DNA from: Bacteroidaceae bacterium
GTDB taxonomy: Bacteria; Bacteroidota; Bacteroidia; Bacteroidales; Bacteroidaceae
Length of the DNA: 64,000 bases
Direction: 5' to 3'
Assembly (NCBI GenBank): GCA_017617315.1
Contig: JAFZWM010000055.1
Location: 1 to 64,000, forward strand
The notes beneath the pieces were generated by a model. That model was not told where the DNA came from. It ran no database searches and worked only from the letters and a program-made list of their open reading frames with translations. Shown piece by piece: positions 7,983 to 16,550 of this stretch (the stretch's first letter is position 1; the number at the start of each line of letters is the position of its first letter). Made by a program: the position numbers and the translations under genes.

Positions 7983-9055
7983 CAACGCTGTTTACAGGTC
8001 TCACACCGCCCGACGGCGAGTGCATACACACTCCGCTCATCGAGATTGTTCCGCCAGCCGATGGCGAGGCTCTGCGGCGTGCCGTGGCCGATGCAGCAAA
8101 GTACGACTATATTCTGTTTACGAGCAGATATGCCGTAAAATATTGGTTCGAAGCAGACTACGAGCCGCACATTCCCGCTGGAGTGAGTGTTGTAGCGATA
8201 GGAAAAACTACGGCTGAAGCCCTGAAGAAATTCGGCATCGCTGATGTAATTATGCCAGATGTCGACGATTCTTACGGCGTAATCCGTCTGTTCGAGCAAC
8301 TTGACGGTGGCAGAAAGGTTCTGATTCCGCGTTCAAACATCGCGCTGCCCATCATACCCGAAGGTCTGCGGAATCTGGGCTACGAGGTTTCGACGGTCAT
8401 CGCCTACATAAACCAGATGCCGAAAAATGTCAGGAAAATAGACCTCACAACCATCGACCGCATCGTTTTCACATCGCCCAGCACGATTGACAACTTCGTC
8501 AAGATATACGGCTATCTTCCACAAAATAAGGAGCTTGTGACGCGCGGCGCAATAACACAGAAAAGACTGGAAGAACTTATGACTTGCAGAATCAGAAAGA
8601 TAAAAGACAACGAAATCCCGCTTCTCGACGATTTTCTATACGAAGCGATTTTTATACCCGAAGGCATTGAACCGCCATCCAGAGACATCATCAAAAAGCC
8701 TGATTTACAAGTATATGTAGAAGACTTCGGCAAACACAAAGGCGACTTCTGTCTGGTTGCCGAAACGGACGGGAAGATTGTCGGCGCAGTTTGGGTTCGC
8801 ATAATGAACGACTACGGACACATTGACAACCAAACGCCGTCGCTCGCCATCGCGCTCTATCCGCAATATCGCAAGCAAGGCATCGGCACACGCCTTATGC
8901 AGCAGATGCTCCAACTGCTTAAAGACGAGGGCTATACGCAGGTATCGCTATCCGTTCAGAAAACAAATTACGCCTACAGAATGTACAAGAAACTTGGCTT
9001 CGAGGTCATTACAGAAAACGACGAGGAGTATCTGATGGTGTGCAAGGTGGACTAA
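7979..9055 (+). CDS. Fused uroporphyrinogen-III synthase / GNAT acetyltransferase
   Basis: The start is set at ATG 7979, which overlaps the preceding stop as ATGA; an upstream in-frame ATG at 7835 lies inside hemC coding sequence. This gives 358 residues. The first about 215 are a HemD-like domain: LIEIVPP, YDYILFTSRYAVKYWF, VVAIGKTTAEALKKFG, RKVLIPRS and RIVFTSPSTIDNFVK, the two-lobed pattern of this low-identity family. From about residue 235 to the end is a GNAT fold, with the acetyl-CoA loop YRKQGIGTRLMQQM near residues 297-310 and the closing NYAYRMYKKLGFEV. HemD cyclises hydroxymethylbilane to uroporphyrinogen III; the acceptor of the GNAT part is unknown. A 72-bp gap with a new promoter follows. 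Confidence 0.85.
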   Translation: MTTLFTGLTPPDGECIHTPLIEIVPPADGEALRRAVADAAKYDYILFTSRYAVKYWFEADYEPHIPAGVSVVAIGKTTAEALKKFGIADVIMPDVDDSYGVIRLFEQLDGGRKVLIPRSNIALPIIPEGLRNLGYEVSTVIAYINQMPKNVRKIDLTTIDRIVFTSPSTIDNFVKIYGYLPQNKELVTRGAITQKRLEELMTCRIRKIKDNEIPLLDDFLYEAIFIPEGIEPPSRDIIKKPDLQVYVEDFGKHKGDFCLVAETDGKIVGAVWVRIMNDYGHIDNQTPSLAIALYPQYRKQGIGTRLMQQMLQLLKDEGYTQVSLSVQKTNYAYRMYKKLGFEVITENDEEYLMVCKVD

Positions 9056-9071
9056 GATGATAAAAAAAGTA

Positions 9072-9102
9072 TTTGCCACACCGCCTATTATTCATATCTT
9101 TG
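9072..9102 (+). promoter_or_regulatory. hemB promoter
   Basis: A very good match to the Bacteroidetes consensus: TTTG at 9072-9075, 19 bp, TATCTTTG at 9095-9102. It gives hemB-hemL independent transcription from the upstream heme genes. Confidence 0.75.
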
Positions 9103-9127
9103 CATCGACAACAAAAAACATAAAAAA

Positions 9128-10108
9128 ATGCAACAATTTAAACGTTTCAGAACCTACCGCACGTCGCAGGATGTGCGCGACCAATATGCCGACGTGAAAA
9201 TCAGCGTCGACGACTTCATTTACCCTTACTTCGTAGTTGAGGGCAACGGCGTGAAAGATGAGATTTCATCAATGCCGGGAATCTTTCGTTTCTCTATCGA
9301 CACACTCATCACCGACATAAAAGAGATATACGCCCTCGGCATAGACAAAGTGCTGCTCTTCGGAGTGATAGAAGACAGTCTGAAGGACGAGAAGGGCTCG
9401 CTTGCATACGCCGAGGATGCCTTGGTTTGCCGTGCCGTGAAGGCGATAAAGGCTGCCGTTCCGGAGCTTATCGTTATTACCGACGTGTGCCTGTGCGAAT
9501 ACACCAGCCACGGCCACTGCGGACTGCTGCACAACCATGATGTGGAGAACGACTCTACCCTTCCGCTGCTGGCACAGATGGCATACGTCCATGCCAAGGC
9601 TGGAGCTGACTTTGTTGCGCCGTCTGCCATGATGGACGGACAGATTGAGGCTCTGCACAACAAGCTCACCGAGACAGGACTGCGCGACAAGTGCAAGATT
9701 CTGGCTTACTCTGCCAAGTACGCATCAGCCTTCTACGGTCCGTTCCGCGATGCTGCCGACTCTGCACCGTCGTTCGGCGACAGAAAGACTTACCAGATGG
9801 ACTATCGCACTCACGACCAGGGACTTGACGAGATTGCAGCCGACATTGAGGAAGGCGCAGACTGGACTATGGTAAAGCCGGCAATGCCTTATCTTGACAT
9901 CATAGCTCGCGGCGTACAGAAGTTCCCGAACATCCCTATGGTGGCATATCAGGTAAGCGGCGAATACTCTATGCTCAAGGCGGCTGCAAAGGCTGGCTAT
10001 CTCGACGAGCAGCGCGTTGTTTACGAAAGCCTGATAGCTATCAAACGCGCCGGAGCGCAGTACATCATATCTTATTACGCTAAAGAATTCATGCAGAAAT
10101 GGGCATAA
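9128..10108 (+). CDS. hemB: Porphobilinogen synthase (delta-aminolevulinate dehydratase)
   Basis: A 326-residue enzyme that joins two 5-aminolevulinates into porphobilinogen. The zinc site DVCLCEYTSHGHCG (residues about 118-131) has all three cysteines, so this is the zinc-dependent class. Both Schiff-base lysines are in place: AYSAKYASAFYGPFRDAA and MVKPAMPYLD. The N-terminus RFRTYRTSQDVRDQYADVKISVDDFIYP is usual for the family. It has its own promoter and overlaps hemL by 10 nt. Confidence 0.95.
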   Translation: MQQFKRFRTYRTSQDVRDQYADVKISVDDFIYPYFVVEGNGVKDEISSMPGIFRFSIDTLITDIKEIYALGIDKVLLFGVIEDSLKDEKGSLAYAEDALVCRAVKAIKAAVPELIVITDVCLCEYTSHGHCGLLHNHDVENDSTLPLLAQMAYVHAKAGADFVAPSAMMDGQIEALHNKLTETGLRDKCKILAYSAKYASAFYGPFRDAADSAPSFGDRKTYQMDYRTHDQGLDEIAADIEEGADWTMVKPAMPYLDIIARGVQKFPNIPMVAYQVSGEYSMLKAAAKAGYLDEQRVVYESLIAIKRAGAQYIISYYAKEFMQKWA

Positions 10109-11376
10109 ACGCAAGAACAAAATCAGCCGAGGCCTTTAGACGGGCACAGCAGATCATCCCGGGAGGCGTGAACAGTCCGGTAAGGGCGCTTAAGAGCGTA
10201 GGCGCAACGCCTCTGTTCGTCAAGGAGTCGAAGGGCGCATACATTACCGACATCGACGATAACAAGATTATAGACTTCTGCATGTCGTGGGGCGTGTTCA
10301 TCCTCGGACACAGCAACGAACGCGTGAACCGTGCAGCCATCGAGGCCATAAGCCACGGCAGCAGCTACGGCATACCAACCGAAAACGAGACAATACTTGC
10401 CGAGAAGGTGCGCGAGGCAATCCCTTCGATGGAGCGTCTGCGCTTTGTAAACAGCGGCACGGAGGCCACAATGTCGGCAATCCGCGTGGCTCGCGGCTTC
10501 ACTGGCAGAGATGTCCTTGTAAAGTTCGAAGGAAACTATCACGGACATGCCGACCATCTGCTTGTCTCGGCAGGCTCGGGCGTGGCTAACATCAGCAACG
10601 CTTCATCGGCCGGAGTGCCCGAGGGCTTCACCAGATACACGGCCGTGCTTCCGTACAACGACATCGAGGCTCTGCGCAGCTATTTCAAGAGCAACGGCGA
10701 CAAGGTGGCGGCGGTGATACTTGAGCCGGTGGCGTGCAACATGGGCGTTGTGTGCCCTTCGCTCGACTTTCTGAAGGCCGTGCGCGAAGTAACCGAGCAA
10801 TACGGCAGTCTGCTCATCTTCGACGAGGTGATAACAGGCTTCCGTCTGTCGCGCGGCGGAGCACAGCAGCTCTTTGGCATCAAGCCTGACATGACCACCG
10901 TAGGCAAGATTGTAGGCGGAGGCTTCCCGGCTGCTGCCTTTGGCGGACGCGCCGACATCATGAAGATTCTTGCTCCCGACGGCCCTGTGTATCAGGCTGG
11001 CACGCTCAGCGGAAATCCTGTGGCGATGGCTGCCGGAATCGAGACGCTCACACAACTCTCTGCACCCGACTTCTACAAGAAGCTCGACGAGAAGAGCAGC
11101 CGTTTCATCAGCCGCCTGAAGGAGATTATCGCCGGAAAGGACATTCAGCTTAACCATTGCGGCTCTATGTTCACCCTGTTCTTCAACAGCAGCGAGGTGC
11201 GCAACTTTCAAGACACCAAGCGCAGCGACCAGGAGCGTTTTGCGCGCTACTTCAACAACATGCTTCAGCGCGGCATCTATGTCAGTCCGTCGCAGTTCGA
11301 GGGCAACTTCATTTCCGAGACTCACACTCCCGAAATCCTCGACTATGTACTTCAGTCAATCGCCGAGAGCATCTGA
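10099..11376 (+). CDS. hemL: Glutamate-1-semialdehyde 2,1-aminomutase
   Basis: A 425-residue PLP enzyme that makes 5-aminolevulinate from glutamate-1-semialdehyde, the product of the HemA half encoded upstream. The N-terminal AQQIIPGGVNSPVRAL and the active-site segment TVGKIVGGGFPAAAFGGR, with PLP Lys270, are diagnostic. SGTEAT (phosphate binding) and FDEVITGFR are also present. It overlaps hemB by 10 nt and is followed by a strong terminator, closing the heme cluster. With hemA-hemC it shows that the organism uses the C5 route to heme. Confidence 0.95.
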   Translation: MGINARTKSAEAFRRAQQIIPGGVNSPVRALKSVGATPLFVKESKGAYITDIDDNKIIDFCMSWGVFILGHSNERVNRAAIEAISHGSSYGIPTENETILAEKVREAIPSMERLRFVNSGTEATMSAIRVARGFTGRDVLVKFEGNYHGHADHLLVSAGSGVANISNASSAGVPEGFTRYTAVLPYNDIEALRSYFKSNGDKVAAVILEPVACNMGVVCPSLDFLKAVREVTEQYGSLLIFDEVITGFRLSRGGAQQLFGIKPDMTTVGKIVGGGFPAAAFGGRADIMKILAPDGPVYQAGTLSGNPVAMAAGIETLTQLSAPDFYKKLDEKSSRFISRLKEIIAGKDIQLNHCGSMFTLFFNSSEVRNFQDTKRSDQERFARYFNNMLQRGIYVSPSQFEGNFISETHTPEILDYVLQSIAESI

Positions 11377-11408
11377 CACACACAAACAACCAATTATATT
11401 TAGAGCAG

Positions 11409-11456
11409 TCGCAAACTTCCGCGCATAGTGCATAGGGAGTTTGCGATTTTTCTTTC
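11409..11456 (+). terminator. Terminator after hemL
   Basis: A 12-bp stem, TCGCAAACTTCC (11409-11420) with GGGAGTTTGCGA (11435-11446), followed by TTTTTCTTTC. Confidence 0.85.
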
Positions 11457-11511
11457 TGATATGGCATGAAAATTCAGGCAGTAAAGTTCGTCGGTTTGTT
11501 AAGAAATTTCA

Positions 11512-11519
11512 TATTTTTG
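11512..11519 (+). promoter_or_regulatory. -7 box of the DUF4846 gene
   Basis: TATTTTTG at 11512-11519 places the start site near 11526. This lies downstream of the first possible ATG (11466), so the later ATG at 11550 is the likely start. No good -33 box was found. Confidence 0.5.
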
Positions 11520-11549
11520 CATAGACAATCAGATTTTTTTAAGAAGAAA

Positions 11550-12287
11550 ATGACAATAAGACATTTACTTGTCGTGATGCTGATGTGCTGCCCTGTCATC
11601 GCAGGCGCACAACAGACAATAGGCGACTTGCCCCTACCGGCCGGCTACACACGGGTGCAATGCGACGGTTACGGCAATTTTCTGAGAAAGATTAAGCTGA
11701 CGGGCGACAAAACGGTTCATGCCTACGACGGAAGAGTGATAAGGCACGACAACACATACGCCGTGCTCGACATAGACGTGGGCGACAAGGACTTGCAGCA
11801 ATGTGCCGATGCCGCCATGCGTCTGTGGGCCGAATATCTGTACGGCATAAAGGCTTACAACCGCATTTATTTCACAGCCCTCGGCAGCGGTAAGCCGCTA
11901 CGCTTCAGCACATGGGCGCAGAGGCACAAGTCGTACTCGTATGCCACCTTCCGCAAGTATCTCGACAACGTGTTTACATATTGCAACAGCACATCTATGG
12001 GGCGCGAGATGAAGCCTGTTGCCCCGAAAGACCTGAAGGTGGGCGACTGTCTGGTTTATGTGAACGAGAGATTTTACGGTCATGTGGTAACAATAGTAGA
12101 CATGGCTGTAAACCAGAAAGGCGAGAAGATTTTCATGGTGGCACAAAGCTGGATGCCAGCCCAGCAGATTCACATTGTTACCGACGATGCCACCGGTTCG
12201 CCATGGTTCAAGATGACCGACGACGGCAGATACAGCATAAGCGGTTATCCCTTCGGAAAGGAGCATCTGAAACGGTTTCAGCAGTAA
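11550..12287 (+). CDS. Exported DUF4846-type protein
   Basis: From ATG 11550 the product has 245 residues and opens with a signal peptide (MTIRHLLVVMLMCCPVIAGAQQ). The earlier in-frame ATG at 11466 is rejected because the promoter -7 box lies downstream of it and the signal peptide would be buried. Segments such as VLDIDVGDKDLQQCADAAMRL and AEYLYG, plus the later KVGDCLVYVN, match my memory of the DUF4846 family of Bacteroidetes. Its function is unknown; it is probably periplasmic. A single-gene unit between the hemL terminator and a bidirectional terminator. Confidence 0.75.
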   Translation: MTIRHLLVVMLMCCPVIAGAQQTIGDLPLPAGYTRVQCDGYGNFLRKIKLTGDKTVHAYDGRVIRHDNTYAVLDIDVGDKDLQQCADAAMRLWAEYLYGIKAYNRIYFTALGSGKPLRFSTWAQRHKSYSYATFRKYLDNVFTYCNSTSMGREMKPVAPKDLKVGDCLVYVNERFYGHVVTIVDMAVNQKGEKIFMVAQSWMPAQQIHIVTDDATGSPWFKMTDDGRYSISGYPFGKEHLKRFQQ

Positions 12288-12310
12288 AGAAGATATTGGT
12301 TAGCAACATC

Positions 12311-12349
12311 AAAAATGACACTTGGATTTCCTTGCCAAGTGTCATTTTT
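12311..12349. terminator. Bidirectional terminator
   Basis: A perfect 15-bp stem, AAAAATGACACTTGG (12311-12325) with CCAAGTGTCATTTTT (12335-12349), and a 9-nt loop. A and T tracts on both sides let it stop the DUF4846 transcript and also transcripts leaving the CRISPR array on the minus strand. Confidence 0.85.
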
Positions 12350-12368
12350 GCATTGCCTGCAACAGAAA

Positions 12369-12579
12369 CAAACTGCTTGTCTTAAATCTACATCAAACCA
12401 CAACAAGCTGGCTGTGCTTGACAGCGTCGAACTGGTTGTTACTAATCTTAAATCTACATCAAACCACAACTCTTATCTCTACACAATGATTCAGGAGGTT
12501 GTTGTTACTAATCTTAATCTACATCAAACCACAACTTAAATTCGTTAAACACATCCGTTAAAACGTTGTTACTAATCTT
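12369..12579 (-). CRISPR. Short decayed CRISPR array (3 spacers)
   Basis: The 36-bp repeat reads GTTGTTACTAATC...ATCAAACCACAAC on the plus strand. Unit 1 (12369-12404) keeps only its last about 25 bp; unit 2 (12435-12470) is perfect; unit 3 (12501-12535) lacks one A; unit 4 (12565-12579) is cut to 15 bp. Spacers are 12405-12434, 12471-12500 (30 bp each) and 12536-12564 (29 bp). Pairing with the tracrRNA shows the crRNA strand is minus, the same as cas9, so the truncated unit is at the cas9-proximal end. TAGATTTA in each repeat loosely resembles a -7 box, so repeat-borne promoters as in Neisseria type II-C are possible; no separate leader promoter was found. The remaining sequence between array and cas9 shows nothing else. 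Confidence 0.93.
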
Positions 12580-12621
12580 TTGGGTGGTGATTCTGTTTTT
12601 TACATTCGCCAACCGTCCCCC

Positions 12622-15600
12622 TTACTTTTTTATCAACCGTACATTACCAAGTTTGTCTATCGTGAAATCAGAGTTCTCTACAAGAGCATGAAACTTGGAT
12701 ATGCTCCACCTTATCTGCGACCTATAGCCATCTTTAAGGCAGAAATCATTTGCGTTCGTTTCATTTTTCAGACCTTCTGATTTTCTTGCTTCCTGATGAT
12801 TCCTCAAAAGCAGTCTTCCGTCAGCATTAATAACAGCTACATAGTAAAGCCTTTCAGCCACAACCTTTTTGTCGGTAACATCAATCACCTCGTCATCATT
12901 CTGCAAAAGCAGCACATGCGTACCCGTCATAACCTTGCATCTGTATTTCAGTCCGTTCTTTTCTTCGGGCACTATTGGGCTACGCCCTGCCCTTCCAGAA
13001 CTTTTCTTATAGTATCGGGCAGCATCAAGCGTATTTACTACTTCAAACTTCCTCTGTATCTTGCCATTAACGATACCCTCGTATATAGCCATGCAATAAT
13101 TGGAGTCGAGCACAACATGATACTGCAGCTTGTACTCCTTTTTCGACTCATCTCTGTGCCGGCGTATATTAAGCGGATTGGTAACGGTAGGAACTATGCA
13201 CCTTACTTTCTTTATCAAGATGCCCTTATCCTTATTCATGTATATGCCATCGGCAACTGCCACACTCAGTCCCTTTTCCTTTACTGCCTGCCTTACTTTC
13301 TCCTTAACAGCCTCATCTACAATTTTATCGATGTCAGACTCTTTTAAGTCGGCAAGCGGTCTTCTGATAACATACTTTATTTGGCCATTGCGTTCTATTG
13401 CGCCGTAATATTTATCTTTGTGCAAGGCCGCTCTTGCCGAATCGCCCTGTGCATAAGCATTACCGGCAGACGTTTTTATTCTGCGCTTGCCTTGTTTTGG
13501 CATATTGTCGGGAGTGCTGTGCACAACAACAACCTCGTCTTTCAGTTTCTTCATGTCCTCGGCAAAAGTAGCCCACGGCTTTGGGAATGTAGGCTTATGG
13601 CCATTCTTGTCCCAATTAAAAGTTTCCTCGTCAAGATAGAAACTTGCCATACGGCTGTACTCCTCTGCCCCGATACATGCAATGGTTACGGCATCTATGC
13701 AATGATGAACATGATTGTCTCTCGACTTTGCCTCATACTCGTCTTGTATGCCCCACAGCCTTCTGAACTCTGCCGTTATCTGCCCTTTTATAGTACGCAC
13801 ATTGCTGCGATTGCGGTCGTTAGGCTTATGGAACAGCGACTTCAGGAACAGAGCCGCATACTTTGAAATCAGTCCGATGCCAGCCCCTTGTCTGAGGCTG
13901 AATCCCTCGGGCACTTCGGTCATAGTGAAACGGCTGTATTTGCCTTTCCAATAGTCCTGCTCTATTTTGAGCAAATGCCTCTTCTGAATTATCGCATCCT
14001 TTTGATTCTTAGCCATAGAGCCGTTAGTGTGCAAACGGTCTATCTTCCTCGCCAATTCGTCAATCTTATCCTTCCACCCCGAAATGCGCCTTAATATTTC
14101 TTCGTGCCCAGCCAACTCTGCCGGAAGCTTAGTTCTTTTAACCTCGCGGTTAAAGCGGCTGTTGCACAAGGTCAGATTCATTTCCGTGCTGTCTCCGCCA
14201 GCACTCTGAGGCACGGTATGCTCAATATCGTACTTCGGATTCTTGCAAAGAAAATCGGCAATACCGATTTCTTCGCCAGTATATATACATATATGGTTCT
14301 GCTCTTCCCAAAGCTCGAACTTTAGAATATCCCTCTTTGTCGGTTCTATCGTCTTGCCCGTTGCCTCTTTAAACAGCTTTATAATATCGTCCCTGTATTT
14401 GTCGTGCAGTTTGTTCTGACTTCTATTCCAATCAGACAGAGCCTTTCGCTTGTTGGCATCATTCAGTTCGCGCGCAAACTCTACATGAACCTCTGTATTC
14501 TGGTCGATAACCTTGTTTCGGAGCAACGTGTTAATGACCTTTCGCATCTCGTGCAACGAGCGCATTGCCATAGGGTTTCTTACAGAATCAGTTTTAGGCG
14601 AGCCCAACTGCAAGACTCCGTCTTTTTCCCTTGCATCGGGATATACGTCAATCATAGAAGGATGGTACAAACGGCAGACATCCGAAGCCTCAACGTTGAA
14701 ATCATCTTCCAATATATCCTTGATACAACATTCAAGAGTCCTGTTAAGATTGATGTCCTTTGGATTGTAATTATAAATAACCTCGTCCATCTTTGCCATC
14801 ACCTCATCTTTCCGGCTGTTCCATCTGTCGCCCATCACATAAGGCACGTTGGCAAGCAATACGGCACTATCGTATCTGTAGCCCTGTTCCAAGAACGGCA
14901 GTATGCGGCGTATAGCCTTCAAAGACAAAGATGCGAAACTACGACTCAGCCTTATCTTTGAAAACTTAGTGGCCAAATCATCGTCAAGTTGCAGATTCTT
15001 AACCGCAAATTCCTTCAGCTTATCTTCTGACGAGAAGAAATACAGTACGTTCCAAATGTCGTTCTCAATGTCGTCGAGCGACTTGTTGTCGGCCTTTGTA
15101 TATGTTTCGGCCATAGCGTGCAAGTAGTCATCGCCGAATACAGAACGGAGAGCCGCTATTGTCTGACAGCCAGCCACTCCCTGCGACATTCTGTAATTAA
15201 ACTTATACTCCTTGTCGCCGGCATCATTTATATACTGATATTTGCCCTTGCCGGCTATGGCTTTGGCAATATCCTCAAAATCGAATGTGGTCTTGCTCTT
15301 TCTGCCTCCCTTTAAATAGAATACCTGTTCGGCAATTTTCCTTTCTTCGTCATTCAAAGGCCTTAAATCAGAGTCGGCAGAGCGTTTAACCTTTATGTTG
15401 TTGATAAAAGACCACATTCTAAATCTCTCGTAAGCCGGATGTGAATCGGCACACCGTTGCTTATTTGGCTCGAACGTACATTTGCCTACGCCAAGCCTCT
15501 GCGACTTTAACGGCCTTTGGAAAAACAAAGCCCTTTCAAGTTCGCCGACCAATTCGGTATCAAGTTTCTGCTTTTCGCATATTGCATGGAACTCTTTTTT

Positions 15601-16269
15601 GTAATGTTCTTTTCGGTCTGTATATTTGGTTCTTATGCGCACGGCATTGCCATTTTCGCTATACAGTTTATAAAAGAAATCGCCAAGATACTCACATCCT
15701 GCTTTTTTCATTTCCTTTGTCAAATCAGAAATTCCTGACTTTACGACACCACTTTCTTTTTCATCTTCGTTCTGATCCAAGCGATTGCTCAAGAAGCCTC
15801 GTCTTTGCGCCAAATGATACAAAGCCCTGCCAAGAATGAAACGTTTCTGTTCGTCGGACATATCAAGCTCCTCGGTCAGACACAAATGGCGATAGTAATA
15901 AGGATTGCGCTCCGAGTTCTCGTTAGTCCGCTGCCACTCCATAAAGGCATCTCGCTTTGGGTATATCTTTTTGGTATGCCACAGATGCAAATCCTCTTCG
16001 GAAAGAGCAGGGCATAACCCGTGTTTTATCAAGACTTTCAGAAGTTCTATTTTCCGCAGCCTTCTACGGAAATATTGCCTTCTCAAAGCACGATAATCGG
16101 TACGTTCGGCGGCTCTGCTAACCTCATTGCCTTTCTCTTCCTTTACACCTTCCTGAAAAATAAGGCTTCCTTTGTCAATCAAAGTATAAGTGCCGTCGCT
16201 GTTCTTGTCAACAACAGCCCATCCAAGACTATTTGTACCTGTATCAAGACCAAGTATTCTTTTTCTCAT
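12622..16269 (-). CDS. cas9: CRISPR-associated endonuclease Cas9 (type II-C-like)
   Basis: A 1215-residue intact Cas9, the RNA-guided double-strand DNA nuclease. RuvC-I has LGLDTGTNSLGWAV with Asp9, followed by the arginine-rich bridge helix (residues about 55-75). RuvC-II is VHVEFAREL with Glu597. The HNH domain reads YDIEHTVPQSAGG with catalytic His684 and Asn707. RuvC-III is NHVHHCIDAV with His856 and Asp859. About 345 residues of C-terminal PAM-interacting region follow. No frameshift or stop is seen. There is no cas1, cas2 or csn2 nearby: the gene is bounded by a tracrRNA gene upstream and a decayed array downstream, so it looks interference-capable but unable to acquire spacers locally. 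Type II-C is inferred from the lack of csn2/cas4. Confidence 0.97.
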   Translation of the reverse strand: MRKRILGLDTGTNSLGWAVVDKNSDGTYTLIDKGSLIFQEGVKEEKGNEVSRAAERTDYRALRRQYFRRRLRKIELLKVLIKHGLCPALSEEDLHLWHTKKIYPKRDAFMEWQRTNENSERNPYYYRHLCLTEELDMSDEQKRFILGRALYHLAQRRGFLSNRLDQNEDEKESGVVKSGISDLTKEMKKAGCEYLGDFFYKLYSENGNAVRIRTKYTDRKEHYKKEFHAICEKQKLDTELVGELERALFFQRPLKSQRLGVGKCTFEPNKQRCADSHPAYERFRMWSFINNIKVKRSADSDLRPLNDEERKIAEQVFYLKGGRKSKTTFDFEDIAKAIAGKGKYQYINDAGDKEYKFNYRMSQGVAGCQTIAALRSVFGDDYLHAMAETYTKADNKSLDDIENDIWNVLYFFSSEDKLKEFAVKNLQLDDDLATKFSKIRLSRSFASLSLKAIRRILPFLEQGYRYDSAVLLANVPYVMGDRWNSRKDEVMAKMDEVIYNYNPKDINLNRTLECCIKDILEDDFNVEASDVCRLYHPSMIDVYPDAREKDGVLQLGSPKTDSVRNPMAMRSLHEMRKVINTLLRNKVIDQNTEVHVEFARELNDANKRKALSDWNRSQNKLHDKYRDDIIKLFKEATGKTIEPTKRDILKFELWEEQNHICIYTGEEIGIADFLCKNPKYDIEHTVPQSAGGDSTEMNLTLCNSRFNREVKRTKLPAELAGHEEILRRISGWKDKIDELARKIDRLHTNGSMAKNQKDAIIQKRHLLKIEQDYWKGKYSRFTMTEVPEGFSLRQGAGIGLISKYAALFLKSLFHKPNDRNRSNVRTIKGQITAEFRRLWGIQDEYEAKSRDNHVHHCIDAVTIACIGAEEYSRMASFYLDEETFNWDKNGHKPTFPKPWATFAEDMKKLKDEVVVVHSTPDNMPKQGKRRIKTSAGNAYAQGDSARAALHKDKYYGAIERNGQIKYVIRRPLADLKESDIDKIVDEAVKEKVRQAVKEKGLSVAVADGIYMNKDKGILIKKVRCIVPTVTNPLNIRRHRDESKKEYKLQYHVVLDSNYCMAIYEGIVNGKIQRKFEVVNTLDAARYYKKSSGRAGRSPIVPEEKNGLKYRCKVMTGTHVLLLQNDDEVIDVTDKKVVAERLYYVAVINADGRLLLRNHQEARKSEGLKNETNANDFCLKDGYRSQIRWSISKFHALVENSDFTIDKLGNVRLIKK

Positions 16270-16289
16270 GTTTTTCTGATTATTTAGTA

Positions 16290-16320
16290 CAAAAATAAGA
16301 AGAAATATTGCAAAAACAAA
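16290..16320 (-). promoter_or_regulatory. cas9 promoter
   Basis: On the minus strand TTTG (16320-16317), 19 bp, TATTTTTG (16297-16290), an exact consensus. The start site would be near 16284, leaving a leader of about 15 nt. It interleaves with the divergent tracrRNA promoter. Confidence 0.7.
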
Positions 16321-16337
16321 TATTATTTATATTTTTG
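16308..16337 (+). promoter_or_regulatory. tracrRNA promoter
   Basis: TTG at 16308-16310, 19 bp, TATTTTTG at 16330-16337, with a start near 16343. Its -33 region lies within the cas9 promoter, so the two RNAs are probably made in competition or under shared control. Confidence 0.65.
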
Positions 16338-16342
16338 CAGCA

Positions 16343-16423
16343 AGATTTAATCTACATCTTATCACAATAAGGCTATATGCCGAAGGTGTAAACCTAAAGC
16401 TCCTCTTCGGAGGAGCTTATTTT
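16343..16423 (+). ncRNA. tracrRNA of the Cas9 system
   Basis: The anti-repeat at 16349-16367 has AATCTACATC and CACAA, complementary to the first 20 nt of the minus-strand repeat with an internal 4-by-4 bulge, the layout typical of tracrRNA:crRNA duplexes. It is followed by a small nexus hairpin (GGC-TATAT-GCC, 16371-16381), a second hairpin with a GNRA-type loop (AGGT-GTAA-ACCT, 16384-16395) and a 9-bp terminator stem with a TTCG loop (AAGCTCCTC/GAGGAGCTT, 16397-16418) and T-rich tail. The gene is divergent from cas9. Ends are predicted, not mapped. Confidence 0.88.
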
Positions 16424-16550
16424 ATATGTAGGTTCGGCTTTATTTCAATAAGCGTTATATTAAGAACTTTACTATACAGACGAGTTTTTCACTCAATTAT
16501 CTCCAAAGATTTTTCAATTAAAGAAATTGTGAATTGTGAATTGTTATCGG

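Noticed and set aside
12405-12564. Self-targeting spacers within this window
   Set aside because: I saw no second copy of any of the three spacers by eye; a proper search could not be run.
12580-16200. Many plus-strand ORFs opposite cas9
   Set aside because: All lie antisense to a fully conserved Cas9 frame.
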